From contig JALEMI010000119.1 of NCBI GenBank assembly GCA_022768325.1, positions 1 to 45,406 on the forward strand: a DNA stretch of 45,406 nucleotides. The letters run 5' to 3'. Below are positions 1-7,994 of this stretch, piece by piece. The DNA comes from Bacteroidales bacterium (GTDB lineage: Bacteria > Bacteroidota > Bacteroidia > Bacteroidales > Marinilabiliaceae). Numbering within the stretch: the first letter of the stretch is position 1; the number at the start of each line of letters is the position of its first letter. A program made the translations under genes and the position numbers. A model generated the notes under the pieces. The model was not told where the DNA came from and did no database searches. It saw only the letters and a program-made list of their open reading frames with translations.

Positions 1-256
1 TGAGCGAGTAGAAGGCAATGTGGAGAAATACGTCGCCAAGCTCTTTCTTTACGTTCGGAGCGTCCTCTTCCGCCAAGGCTTGCGCCAGCTCGTAGACCTC
101 CTCAATTGTCAAAGTCCGGAGCGACTCCCATGTCTGTTTCCTATCCCAAGGGCACTCTTTGCGCAGCCGCCCTAAGATGCCGACGAATCGCGAGAGGCTC
201 TCCTCCGTACGCTGATCCATGGGCTTTGCTTCGCCCTCTTGTCTATTCTTTTCCAT
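1..256 (-). CDS. mazG: MazG nucleoside triphosphate pyrophosphohydrolase, 3' part cut off by the window edge
   Basis: Only the first 85 residues are in the window; the frame stays open to base 1. MazG hydrolyses (d)NTPs to NMP and pyrophosphate, which clears aberrant nucleotides and can affect stringent signalling. The visible part carries the family hallmarks: CPWDRKQT at residues 35-42, the metal-binding EExxE (EEVYE, 52-56) and ELGD at 72-75. The ATG at 254-256 lies about 22 nt downstream of the expected start site of a good -7 element at 285-292. An in-frame ATG at residue 13 is an alternative start. The family identity is firm; the C-terminal half is not seen. Confidence 0.9.
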   Translation of the reverse strand, partial: MEKNRQEGEAKPMDQRTEESLSRFVGILGRLRKECPWDRKQTWESLRTLTIEEVYELAQALAEEDAPNVKKELGDVFLHIAFYSL

Positions 257-284
257 GTTTCTTACACTATCTGTTTTTTTCTTC

Positions 285-292
285 CAAAGATA
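285..292 (-). promoter_or_regulatory. Bacteroidota -7 promoter element for mazG
   Basis: Read on the minus strand this is TATCTTTG, a full match to the TAnnTTTG consensus. It sits about 29 nt upstream of the mazG ATG. No convincing -33 TTTG is present at the usual spacing; a TTG occurs about 15 nt upstream, inside the inverted-repeat arm at 300-314. Confidence 0.5.
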
Positions 293-299
293 AATACTG

Positions 300-774
300 A
301 GCTTTCGCAAGTAGTTATTTTGTCGAAAAGCACCAATGGTTTTTCACTCGTAATTGAATGAAAATAAGCATATTAGAGTATCAAAAAAGGAATACAACTC
401 AACACCATTGGCATAAACAAAAATATTAAATTCCCCTCAGAACTGCAATCGATGTTCGCCCATGACGGCTCCTGCAAGGCTGGCTGTTCGCGCCGTCGTA
501 AGGGTACTGTCGTCGTTGCGCATCATGAAGAAGGAGATCGGCAAGGAGAAGGCGCACAACTGCAAATTCAGCAACAATATCGCGAGCCTCACGGTATGCA
601 TAACGCAGTACAACGCACTAAGCCTCGCGAGGAGCGTCGAGGTCTACGCAACATCTCCCACGAGATGACCGAGCCCATCGTGGCGGAGGAGGATGATTGC
701 GAACACCAAAAAGGCGAACAAGATATTCTTGTCCGCCCAACTTTTGACGACCGCTTGAGCTACTTGCGAAAGCT
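300..774. repeat. 15-bp perfect inverted repeat flanking a gene-poor segment
   Basis: The left arm (300-314) reads AGCTTTCGCAAGTAG and the right arm (760-774) is its exact reverse complement. Similarity continues imperfectly inward for roughly another 15 bp (a GTCG...AAAAG block in both arms). About 445 bp lie between the arms; they are AT-rich on the left and contain only degraded reading frames. This could be a miniature inverted-repeat element, an IS remnant or an invertible segment. No target-site duplication was recognised outside the arms. Confidence 0.45.
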
Positions 775-816
775 GTGGTCTATGTGGTTCAATGAAACCT
801 CAGTATCATTATCCAT
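437..816 (-). pseudogene. Possible decayed small membrane protein gene downstream of the BIG2 lipoprotein
   Basis: An ATG at 816 overlaps the stop of the upstream lipoprotein gene (TAATG), a typical translational-coupling arrangement, but the frame closes after 18 codons at a TAG inside the inverted-repeat arm (760-762). The neighbouring frame, one nucleotide back, then encodes a plausible charged-hydrophobic segment with a membrane-like stretch (ILFAFLVFAIILL). It meets a TAG and continues in the same frame with further hydrophobic sequence to a TGA at 437-439. One indel and one nonsense change would join these pieces. No family is recognised and this may be chance. Confidence 0.25.
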
Positions 817-2234
817 TACTTCTCATAGTCGACAGCCTCTACGTAGACAACACCATCGCTCTCGTAATAGATCTCGAAATGGATTGGACACATTATTCCG
901 TATCGCACTGGGGAAGTCCACTCGCCCTCACTATTGGCAGCAAGATCAACCTCAAACTTAACAGTCATTGTCTGATTAGACCAGCTATCGGTAATAACGA
1001 CATGGCTAATATATATGGACTTTTTACTGTTGTTTTTGACTGTGTAAAAGAATTTTGACCCTTCCATTATAACCCCGTTGATGGTCACGCCTCCTGCCGA
1101 AGCAGTGAAGTCAATCAAGTCCGTTAACTCAACAACATTGACTTTCACAGAGCACTTGTAATTACCATCTTCGGTGATTATCGACACAACTGATTCACCG
1201 AGCGCTTTAGCTGTTATTACCCCTTCTGAAGAGACAGAAACCGCATCCTCATTAGACGAATACCATGTCACATTTTTGTTTGCAGCATTAGCAGGAGTAA
1301 TCTCGTATGACAACGACAATTCTTCACCAATTAGTAGTCTTACAGGGTCGTCATCAGTAATGTTGACAAACTGAATACCCTTTACGCTTATTGGTGAAAC
1401 CTCGACCTGACAACTTGCACTAACGCTTTCCGTTATGTCACTGACGGTAATCGTACAGCTACCAACAGAAACTGCCGTTACGTAACCATCTGCGTCCACG
1501 GTTGCAACAGTTTCATCCGAGGACTTCCATACAATACTGCTGTTTGTTGTATTGGCTGGTTGAATTGTCGCAGTGAGCCTACTACGCTCCGAAACCTCTA
1601 ATGCAAGGGTGGACTTATCTAAAAGAATTTCCTCCATCATGACAGGAACAACCGTCAAAGTACACTTGGATTTAGCATCACCCTTGGTGTCGGCAACGAA
1701 AATTTCGCAACTCCCCACAGCAATTGCGGCAATTAGACCATCGTCAGAAACCGTAGCAATCGAATTGTCAGAAGAAGACCAAACCAACTCCTTGAATGTG
1801 GCATCTTCTGGCAATACAGTTGCACTCAATTGCAGAGTATCGCCAATAAAAATTGTGACCTCCTCCACATCTAACTTTATCTCGCTTACCAAAACCCTAT
1901 TAACAGTTATTGTACATTCTGCAAAAAGGTCACCCACCGAAGCAACGACAGTAGCATGTCCAGCCTTTAACGCCTTAACTTCGCCATTGCTGTTTACCGC
2001 AACAATATTCTCATCTCTGCTGACCCACGAACAAACAGGAGCTTCTAAATCAGATGGTTCAAAAGAAATATGCAGAGTCTTAAAGTCTCCAACATTCATC
2101 TGAATGTTGCTCCCCTCCTGAATTGAGATGCTCTTGAGAGACACCTCATCGTCGTCACTACAAGAACTCAAGCAGACGCTCGACATTATGGACAGCACAA
2201 ATGCCCATAAAACAATAAATTTACTTCTTGTCAT
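816..2234 (-). CDS. Surface lipoprotein with tandem BIG2 (bacterial Ig-like) domains
   Basis: This 472-residue protein has a type II signal peptide with lipobox LSSC (Cys25) followed directly by SDDDE, which resembles the Bacteroidota lipoprotein export signal for display on the cell surface. About four BIG2-type repeats follow (roughly 30-110, 112-198, 200-283, 286-370). Each has the family pattern of an S-S-D/N-E/S...ATV/AV core, an A-x-G-x-A/C-x-V/I strand and a closing CxVxV-like strand. The last 100 residues form a separate beta-rich domain of unknown type. Such proteins usually act in adhesion or as stalks for surface proteins; the ligand cannot be inferred. The gene is more AT-rich than its neighbours, which suggests an accessory origin. 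Confidence 0.85.
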   Translation of the reverse strand: MTRSKFIVLWAFVLSIMSSVCLSSCSDDDEVSLKSISIQEGSNIQMNVGDFKTLHISFEPSDLEAPVCSWVSRDENIVAVNSNGEVKALKAGHATVVASVGDLFAECTITVNRVLVSEIKLDVEEVTIFIGDTLQLSATVLPEDATFKELVWSSSDNSIATVSDDGLIAAIAVGSCEIFVADTKGDAKSKCTLTVVPVMMEEILLDKSTLALEVSERSRLTATIQPANTTNSSIVWKSSDETVATVDADGYVTAVSVGSCTITVSDITESVSASCQVEVSPISVKGIQFVNITDDDPVRLLIGEELSLSYEITPANAANKNVTWYSSNEDAVSVSSEGVITAKALGESVVSIITEDGNYKCSVKVNVVELTDLIDFTASAGGVTINGVIMEGSKFFYTVKNNSKKSIYISHVVITDSWSNQTMTVKFEVDLAANSEGEWTSPVRYGIMCPIHFEIYYESDGVVYVEAVDYEK

Positions 2235-2275
2235 TTGAAATTTGATTTTGAATTATATTCTATTTTTATGCTTCG

Positions 2276-2283
2276 CAAATATA
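2276..2283 (-). promoter_or_regulatory. -7 element of the BIG2 lipoprotein gene, with a G8 tract just upstream
   Basis: On the minus strand the element reads TATATTTG, an exact TAnnTTTG match, about 42 nt upstream of the ATG. Eleven bases farther upstream (2295-2302) is a run of eight G residues (C8 on the plus strand). It falls in the stretch that normally spaces the -7 from the -33 element. No clear -33 TTTG is seen. A homopolymer here could change length by replication slippage and so alter promoter strength. Confidence 0.5.
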
Positions 2284-2302
2284 GATAATAATTACCCCCC
2301 CC

Positions 2303-2782
2303 TGTTAATATTTGTTAATTCCCACCTCCGCAAGAATTGGCGTCAACTTAGCTCTTGCATGGCATCCTGCCTATCAATGGCAGTGCGAAAAAACCCAACA
2401 ATCCTCCCGCCGATAAGAATTATAGGGCGGCTTTACGGCATATCCGACCTGTTTTGCCAGTCTTTCTCAGATGTCCGGCGCCATGTACGAGTTCGGCGGG
2501 AGCGAGGTCACGCTTTTTCAAAATTCGAGACGCCGGGGGGACTGTTTGAACAGCGACTGGAGGAGCTGATGCAGAGGACGCTTTGGCTGCGCAACTTGGA
2601 CTTGCATAAAAAGTGCCTGGCACACCTGGCCTGTACATTTAGCCAATGCGCCGCAGACGTGGTCTCGTGCCTGATTGAAGTTACGACGAAGTGGGGAACT
2701 TCAGTGAGATAAATATTATCGCCCTTTTTTACTCCGAGCCACTATGCCACAACCGCCGCCGCTTCCTTTCAAAAAAATATCG
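2303..2782. other. Gene-free stretch, probably degraded coding sequence
   Basis: No credible gene is seen on either strand. Short open frames exist but none has a start, composition or motif pattern that convinces. One short plus-strand frame around 2440-2570 reads like coding sequence (MSGAMYEFGG...VTLFQ) and then breaks off, so a decayed gene is possible. The far end holds the phoH promoter region. Confidence 0.4.
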
Positions 2783-2790
2783 TAGATTTG
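2783..2790 (+). promoter_or_regulatory. -7 promoter element upstream of phoH
   Basis: TAGATTTG matches TAnnTTTG and would place transcription start about 35-40 nt before the phoH start codon. A second perfect match (TATATTTG, 2821-2828) lies only 4 bp before the TTG start. If used, it would give an almost leaderless message. The -33 element is not distinct for either. Confidence 0.45.
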
Positions 2791-2832
2791 CTTTAGTTAA
2801 GACGAAGTGATTCTCAATCATATATTTGACCT

Positions 2833-3804
2833 TTGAGCGACAATCTCATTGAAAAACTCATCCCACTTGACGGAGTGGATCTTGTTGAATTTTGCGGCGT
2901 TAGCAACTGCAACATCGACACCCTGCGAAACGCATTCCCGCAAGTGAACATCACCATGCGAGGCTCATGGGTTCGCATAACGGGCAGCACAGCTGCCGTC
3001 ACCAACTTCGACTCCAAGTTTCAGAACCTACTCACCTACTATAACGAGCACAACACCCTGCCCGCAAGCGTCGTCACAGACCTCCTGAATGGCAAGCGCA
3101 TAGCCGTGTCACCGTCGGAGGCCACCATCATAACCTACACTGTCGACGGCCGCCCCGTCAAGCCCCGAGGGCTTAACCAGCAACGCCTTGTAGACACAAT
3201 GGCGGAGTGCGACCTCGCCTTTGCCGTAGGTCCAGCCGGCTCGGGCAAGACCTATCTGGCCATAGCCCTCGCCGTGAGTGCGCTTAAGTCGCGACAAGTC
3301 CGCAAGATTATCCTGAGCCGCCCCGCTGTCGAGGCCGGGGAGAAACTCGGATTCCTGCCCGGCGACATGAAGGAGAAAATCGACCCATATCTCCAGCCGC
3401 TCTACGACGCGCTGGGCGACATGGTCCCCTCAGCCAAGCTGAACGAGATGATGGAGGACGGCACAATTGAAATTGCCCCCCTCGCCTTCATGCGCGGACG
3501 GACGCTCTCCAATGCCTTCGTAATCCTCGACGAGGCGCAAAACGCCACGATGCCGCAAATCAAGATGTTCCTCACCCGCATGGGCGTCAACGCCAAGTTC
3601 ATCGTAACGGGCGACCCATCGCAAGTGGACCTGCCCGACGGCTCGCGCAACGGCCTCATGCGGACCTGCGAAATCCTCGACGGTCTCGACGGCATAAGGG
3701 TCATCCGCTTCGCCCAAGAAGACATTGTCCGCCACAAACTCGTGCAACGCATTGTGAAAGCGTTCGACAAGGCGGACAAACCAAACAACGCACAACAAAA
3801 CTAA
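2833..3804 (+). CDS. phoH: PhoH family ATPase
   Basis: This 323-residue cytoplasmic P-loop ATPase is of the PhoH type. PhoH-like proteins are ATPases, often linked to RNA metabolism or phosphate starvation; the precise role is unsettled. An N-terminal KH-like region (about 1-110) precedes the ATPase domain. Walker A is GPAGSGKT at 133-140 and Walker B is VILDEAQ at about 230-236, with the family-typical LSRPAVEAGE-LGFLPGD stretch between them. The start is a TTG; the next in-frame ATG (residue 42) would remove part of the conserved N-terminal region, so TTG is preferred. purC follows after 21 bp, a pairing common in Bacteroidales. Confidence 0.95.
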   Translation: MSDNLIEKLIPLDGVDLVEFCGVSNCNIDTLRNAFPQVNITMRGSWVRITGSTAAVTNFDSKFQNLLTYYNEHNTLPASVVTDLLNGKRIAVSPSEATIITYTVDGRPVKPRGLNQQRLVDTMAECDLAFAVGPAGSGKTYLAIALAVSALKSRQVRKIILSRPAVEAGEKLGFLPGDMKEKIDPYLQPLYDALGDMVPSAKLNEMMEDGTIEIAPLAFMRGRTLSNAFVILDEAQNATMPQIKMFLTRMGVNAKFIVTGDPSQVDLPDGSRNGLMRTCEILDGLDGIRVIRFAQEDIVRHKLVQRIVKAFDKADKPNNAQQN

Positions 3805-3825
3805 AAACTCAAAATACAGAAGCAA

Positions 3826-4767
3826 ATGAGCACAGCTGTAACAACCACAGAGTTCAACCTTCCTGGCCAAAAGAGCGTCTACCACGGCAAGGTCCGCGAT
3901 GTCTACAACATCAACGACGAGCTCCTCGCCATGGTCGTCACCGACCGCATCTCCGCTTTCGACGTCATCCTTCCCAAAGGAATCCCCTTCAAGGGGCAGG
4001 TCCTCAACCAGATTGCCGCTAAGTTCCTCGACGCGACGGAAGACATCGTCCCCAACTGGAAAGTCGCAACCCCCGACCCCATGGTCACCATCGGCAAGAA
4101 ATGCGAGCCCCTCAAAGTCGAGGTCATCATCCGTGGCTACATCACCGGCTCGGCGTGGCGCGACTATAAGGCGGGAGCACGTGAGATTTGCGGCGTCAAG
4201 CTTGCCGAAGGTCTCCGCGAGAACGAGAAGTTCGCGCAGCCTATCATCACCCCGACAACCAAAGCCGACGAGGGTCACGACATGAACATCTCTCGCGAAG
4301 AAATTATCGCTCAAGGCCTCGTTTCCAAAGAAGATTGGGAGAAAATTGAAGACATCACGCGCAAACTCTTCGCCCGTGGCACAGAGATAGCCGCCAAGCG
4401 CGGCCTCATACTCGTCGACACGAAATATGAGTTTGGCAAACTGGACGGCCAAATAATCCTCATTGACGAAATCCACACCCCCGACTCTTCGCGCTATTTC
4501 TATGCCGACGGCTACCAAGAGCGTTTTGAGAAGGGCGAGGCGCAACGTCAGCTCTCCAAGGAGTTTGTCCGCCAATGGCTCATTGACAACAACTTCATGG
4601 GTCAAAAGGGTCAGACCGTTCCCGAGATGACCGACGAGAAGGTGAAGGAGATTTCAGACCGTTACATCGAGCTTTACGAGCACATCACAGGCGAGAAGTT
4701 CGTCAAGGACGAGTCGGCCGACACCGCCAAGCGCATCGAGAACAACCTCCAGAACTTCCTGAAATAG
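3826..4767 (+). CDS. purC: Phosphoribosylaminoimidazole-succinocarboxamide synthase (SAICAR synthetase)
   Basis: PurC joins CAIR and L-aspartate using ATP to form SAICAR in de novo purine synthesis. The 313-residue protein shows the N-terminal GKVRDVY nucleotide-binding loop (residues 21-27), the TDRISAFD signature at about 40-47, the [13 protein letters not shown] segment and the conserved LVDTKYEFG and [12 protein letters not shown] motifs in the second half. Its length matches the longer, eukaryote-like bacterial form. It probably shares a transcript with phoH and is followed by a terminator hairpin at 4796-4837. Confidence 0.97.
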   Translation: MSTAVTTTEFNLPGQKSVYHGKVRDVYNINDELLAMVVTDRISAFDVILPKGIPFKGQVLNQIAAKFLDATEDIVPNWKVATPDPMVTIGKKCEPLKVEVIIRGYITGSAWRDYKAGAREICGVKLAEGLRENEKFAQPIITPTTKADEGHDMNISREEIIAQGLVSKEDWEKIEDITRKLFARGTEIAAKRGLILVDTKYEFGKLDGQIILIDEIHTPDSSRYFYADGYQERFEKGEAQRQLSKEFVRQWLIDNNFMGQKGQTVPEMTDEKVKEISDRYIELYEHITGEKFVKDESADTAKRIENNLQNFLK

Positions 4768-4795
4768 TAGTTCTCACCACAATCCCCAAATTCAC

Positions 4796-4837
4796 GCGGG
4801 GCGCACCGATAATTTCGATGCGCCCCGCATATTTTTT
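4796..4837 (+). terminator. Rho-independent terminator after purC
   Basis: A perfect 10-bp GC-rich stem (4796-4805 with 4819-4828) is followed by a run of six T (4832-4837) on the plus strand. It lies between the convergent purC and nitroreductase genes. The minus-strand side has no close T run, so it mainly serves purC. Confidence 0.85.
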
Positions 4838-4849
4838 GGCAATTACCGC

Positions 4850-5380
4850 TTAAAACTTCTCGTCGCGGACTTTATCCCACGGCAAACGGTCGTCGGAATA
4901 CGGCCTGTGGCTCTCGGCAGGATGACCTATGGCGATGATGGAGACCGGCTCCAAGTCGTCGCTCGGCGTACCGAGCAGTTTTGCCACATTCTCCTTGGCT
5001 GTCGGGCCGCCTTCAAAACCGCGTGCGCGCAGCTGCACCCATGTGGCGCCGAGTCCGAGGTCTGCCGCCTGGAGGAGAAGGAACGAGCTGGCAATTGACG
5101 CGTCTTCGAGCCAAATGTCGGTTATGGCCTTGTTTCCAAAGACGACGACGCACAGCTTCGCGCCGCTCACAAAAGCCGCGCCTACCTGCTTACACTTCGC
5201 GAGGGCGGCGATGGTCTCCTTGTCTTGCACAAATACGAACTCCCACGACTTGCAGTTGTGCGACGTGGGCGACGACAGGGCCGCGCGCTTGAGCTGGAGG
5301 ATGTCCTCTGCCGAAATCGGCTCATCCGTGAACTTGCGGCAGCTGCGCCTCTCCGATATTAATTGGGCTAAACTGTTCAT
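4850..5380 (-). CDS. Nitroreductase family flavoprotein
   Basis: This is a 176-residue FMN-dependent nitroreductase-fold oxidoreductase, predicted cytoplasmic, with unknown substrate. The phosphate-binding start of the fold is clear (ERRSCRKF, residues 10-17), followed by the SSPTSHNCKSWEFVFV segment. The later part has the GLGATWVQL helix and the C-terminal IIAIGHPAE strand-loop typical of the family. Its ATG lies 2 bp after the dedA stop, so the two are probably cotranscribed. Similar short nitroreductases act on quinones or nitroaromatics in vitro; nothing here fixes the physiological partner. Confidence 0.9.
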   Translation of the reverse strand: MNSLAQLISERRSCRKFTDEPISAEDILQLKRAALSSPTSHNCKSWEFVFVQDKETIAALAKCKQVGAAFVSGAKLCVVVFGNKAITDIWLEDASIASSFLLLQAADLGLGATWVQLRARGFEGGPTAKENVAKLLGTPSDDLEPVSIIAIGHPAESHRPYSDDRLPWDKVRDEKF

Positions 5381-5382
5381 AT

Positions 5383-6024
5383 TTAGGCTGTTTTACGTTT
5401 CTTAGCATAATTCTTTATGACGAAGAAAGCAATTACGGCGACAATCAGAACGGCGCATACCACTTTCAGCTCGTCATTGTATTTTGTCACGGTTGCCAAC
5501 ATCTCCTCCTCGGGCATCACTGACGCCAGGAAATAGCCGGCCGCGGCAAGGATAGAATTCCATATTCCCGCGCCGAGCGTCGTGAAAAACAAGAATTTCC
5601 CCACAGGCATCTTTGCCAAGCCCGCCGGGATGGAGATGAGCTGACGCACAGCGGGAATCAGACGCCCAACGAACGTCGACACCGCCCCGTGCTTGTCAAA
5701 AAAGGCCTCGGCGTTCTCCACCTTCGCCCTGTCCAACATACAAGCCCTGCCAAAACGGCTCTCGACAAACTTGTACACCACGAGACGCCCCAAGCTGCGC
5801 GACAAGACGTAGTTAATCAGTGCGCCAAGGTCCGCGCCAATCGTCGAGAACAGCACGACAAGGAACACGTTCATGTCCGGAGACGATGCGGCACGATAGG
5901 CAGCCGGCGGCACCACAATCTCAGAAGGAAAGGGAATAAAAGAACTCTCAATCATCATCAGGAGCGTGATGGTCCAATAGTTCAAATGGTCCAGACACCA
6001 CGCAATAAAGCTAAAATCTTCCAC
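5383..6024 (-). CDS. DedA/SNARE-associated family membrane protein
   Basis: This is an integral inner-membrane protein of 213 residues. DedA proteins are implicated in lipid-carrier recycling (undecaprenyl phosphate or phosphatidylethanolamine flipping) and in proton-motive-force maintenance. The N-terminal ESSFIPFPSE re-entrant motif and the later GRLIPAVRQLISIPAG motif (G-R-x-I-P-x-x-R) are both present, with several hydrophobic helices and a basic KKRK-type tail. I chose a GTG start at 6024 (protein begins MEDFSF). The frame is open farther upstream to 6135, but that part contains the promoter (6049-6056) and does not look like protein. The nitroreductase follows 2 bp downstream. Confidence 0.88.
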   Translation of the reverse strand: MEDFSFIAWCLDHLNYWTITLLMMIESSFIPFPSEIVVPPAAYRAASSPDMNVFLVVLFSTIGADLGALINYVLSRSLGRLVVYKFVESRFGRACMLDRAKVENAEAFFDKHGAVSTFVGRLIPAVRQLISIPAGLAKMPVGKFLFFTTLGAGIWNSILAAAGYFLASVMPEEEMLATVTKYNDELKVVCAVLIVAVIAFFVIKNYAKKRKTA

Positions 6025-6048
6025 CTTGTTGAATAATAATACTTTCCG

Positions 6049-6056
6049 CAAATATA
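6049..6056 (-). promoter_or_regulatory. -7 promoter element for dedA-nitroreductase
   Basis: On the minus strand this reads TATATTTG, an exact consensus match. The expected transcript start (about 6042) is some 18 nt before the GTG at 6024, which supports that start codon over the longer frame. Confidence 0.55.
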
Positions 6057-6164
6057 CTTCAAAAACCAACCACCCATGCAACTCCCGCCTCCTTATAGAA
6101 ACCTCTGACGCAAAAACTCTCCTCCCGCAAGCCATATCGCAATAATTTAGCTATCTTTATAGCC

Positions 6165-7094
6165 ATGGAACACCTCCATTACGCAGCCATAGACATAGGC
6201 TCCAACGCCGTCCGCCTCCTTGTCAAGAGGCTCGACGACGATGCGACAGGCCGATTTAGCAAAGACGTCATGATGCGCGTCCCGCTTAGGCTTGGCCAAG
6301 ACGTTTTTGTCAAAGGGCGTGTCGGGACGAAGAAATTGAGAAACCTCACCAACCTGATGAAGGCTTTCTCCATCGTAATGGAGATTTACGATGTCAAAAA
6401 GCGCAACCGACGGATATGCGCAACGTGCGCACTGCGCGAAGCCTCAAACTCCGACACCGTAGTCAAAGCCGTCAAAGAGGCCACAGACCTCGAAATAGAA
6501 ATAATCTCCGGGCAAGAGGAGGCCAGCATTGTCTGCGGACTTGGCTCGCCCGACGACAGGCGAAAACTCGTCTACGTCGACGTGGGCGGCGGCAGCACCG
6601 AGGTCAGCATCATGAGCAGTGGCAAAACATTCGGCAGCAAGTCTTACCCCATCGGGACGGTCAAATTAATAAACGGCGTGACGGTCGAGAACTGGAAAGA
6701 GCGGCTCGTCACGGACTTGCGCAAACTCGCCACACAATTTGCCATGCAAAACATGAGCAGCGGCTCAATTGCCGATGCCACAATCGTCGGGGCAGGTGGC
6801 AACATCAACAAGCTGCTCTCACTGGCCCACGAGCGCGACACGACGGGACGCACATTAAGCATCGCCGAGCTTCGGCAGCTATACACAAGGCTCTCCTCGC
6901 TTTCCGTGGAGCAGCGAATGACAAAATACAAGCTCAAGGCCGACCGTGCCGACGTAATTGTACCAGCAGCAGAAATATTCATCACCATTGCCGACGCTCT
7001 CGGAATCTCAGAGATTGAAATTCCCGCCGACGGTCTCGCCGACGGCATCATAGCCGGAATATGGCAAAAACAGAAAACCAAACCGACGTTATAA
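6165..7094 (+). CDS. Ppx/GppA family phosphatase (exopolyphosphatase-like)
   Basis: This is a 309-residue member of the ASKHA ATPase-fold family that hydrolyses polyphosphate ends or converts pppGpp to ppGpp. The phosphate-1 loop AAIDIGSNAVRLLV (7-20), the ATCALREASN segment (86-95) and the glycine-rich VDVGGGSTEVS loop (about 138-148) are all present. The protein lacks the C-terminal HD-like half of the ~500-residue enterobacterial enzymes, so it is the short form. Which substrate is used cannot be told from sequence. It heads a tight plus-strand run with yicC, gmk and nadD; no ppk is present in the window. Confidence 0.9.
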   Translation: MEHLHYAAIDIGSNAVRLLVKRLDDDATGRFSKDVMMRVPLRLGQDVFVKGRVGTKKLRNLTNLMKAFSIVMEIYDVKKRNRRICATCALREASNSDTVVKAVKEATDLEIEIISGQEEASIVCGLGSPDDRRKLVYVDVGGGSTEVSIMSSGKTFGSKSYPIGTVKLINGVTVENWKERLVTDLRKLATQFAMQNMSSGSIADATIVGAGGNINKLLSLAHERDTTGRTLSIAELRQLYTRLSSLSVEQRMTKYKLKADRADVIVPAAEIFITIADALGISEIEIPADGLADGIIAGIWQKQKTKPTL

Positions 7095-7104
7095 TCATCC
7101 ACCA

Positions 7105-7980
7105 ATGATATATTCGATGACAGGCTACGGCAAGGCCGTTAAAGAGTTGCCCAACAAGAAGATAACCATCGAAATCAAGTCGCTCAACAGCAAACAGCTC
7201 GACTTGGCAATGCGCATCCCCTCTTTCTATCGCGAGAAAGAGCTCGACATCCGCTCTTACCTCGCAGGACGCATAGGCCGCGGCAAAGTCGACTTCTCCA
7301 TGTACTGCGACACGCAACAGGCCGAGAGGGTCGCACGAATTGACCCCAATGCCGTAAAGCAATATTACAGCCAGCTCCACGACATGACAACCGCCATCGG
7401 AATTGACGGCGCAACGGACTATATGCGAATCATCATGTCGCTCCCCGACGTCGTGAAGGTAGAGCAGCCAGAGCTTGACGAGACCGAGTGGCAACAGGTC
7501 ATGGAGTGCGTTGTCGAGGCCACGGACAACTTCATCGCCTTTCGCAAGCAAGAGGGCGACGCCCTCGACAAAGACCTCCGCGCTCGCGTCGGCCTCATTG
7601 AGAAATACTCTCTCGAAGTCCCCAAATACGAGAAAGAGCGCATCGACAAGATTAAGGCCCGAATCCAGAGCAACATCGACGAGATAATTGCCAAAGACAA
7701 AGTAGACCAGAACCGACTGGAACAAGAGCTCATCTACTACATTGAGAAACTGGACATTAACGAGGAGAAAGTGCGCCTCGCCAACCATCTCAAATACTTC
7801 ATCGAGACCATGGAGACCGACCCCAACGCGGGCAAGAAGCTCGGGTTCATTGCGCAAGAGATGGGACGCGAAATCAACACCCTCGGCTCAAAAGCCAATC
7901 AGGCCGAGATGCAACGCCTCGTAGTCATGATGAAAGACGAGCTCGAGAAAATCAAAGAGCAAGTCCTCAACGTCCTTTAG
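7105..7980 (+). CDS. yicC: YicC/YloC family endoribonuclease
   Basis: This 291-residue protein starts with the diagnostic MIYSMTGYG. It has an N-terminal YicC domain (about 1-155) and the C-terminal DUF1732 region, which ends in the conserved GKKLGFIAQEMGREINTLGSKAN block. Characterised YicC proteins are RNases that affect small-RNA turnover. The gene begins 10 bp after the phosphatase and lies 14 bp before gmk, an association widespread in bacteria. Confidence 0.95.
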   Translation: MIYSMTGYGKAVKELPNKKITIEIKSLNSKQLDLAMRIPSFYREKELDIRSYLAGRIGRGKVDFSMYCDTQQAERVARIDPNAVKQYYSQLHDMTTAIGIDGATDYMRIIMSLPDVVKVEQPELDETEWQQVMECVVEATDNFIAFRKQEGDALDKDLRARVGLIEKYSLEVPKYEKERIDKIKARIQSNIDEIIAKDKVDQNRLEQELIYYIEKLDINEEKVRLANHLKYFIETMETDPNAGKKLGFIAQEMGREINTLGSKANQAEMQRLVVMMKDELEKIKEQVLNVL

Positions 7981-7994
7981 CCACACACACCACG

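Noticed and set aside
452-961. Long plus-strand frame (169 codons) across the inverted-repeat segment and the 3' end of the BIG2 lipoprotein gene
   Set aside because: It is low-complexity and Arg/Gln/His-rich, has no recognisable pattern, and its 3' part is antisense to a clear lipoprotein gene.
2242-2712. Plus-strand frame of 156 codons between the lipoprotein and phoH
   Set aside because: It begins inside the lipoprotein promoter, has poor composition and no motifs, and competing short frames exist; it is treated as gene-free or decayed sequence.
3430-4605. Minus-strand frame of 391 codons over phoH and purC
   Set aside because: It is antisense to two unmistakable genes with complete motifs; it is a codon-bias shadow.
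6025-6135. N-terminal extension of the DedA gene
   Set aside because: It contains a perfect -7 promoter element and lacks the conserved DedA start; the GTG at 6024 gives a normal N-terminus.
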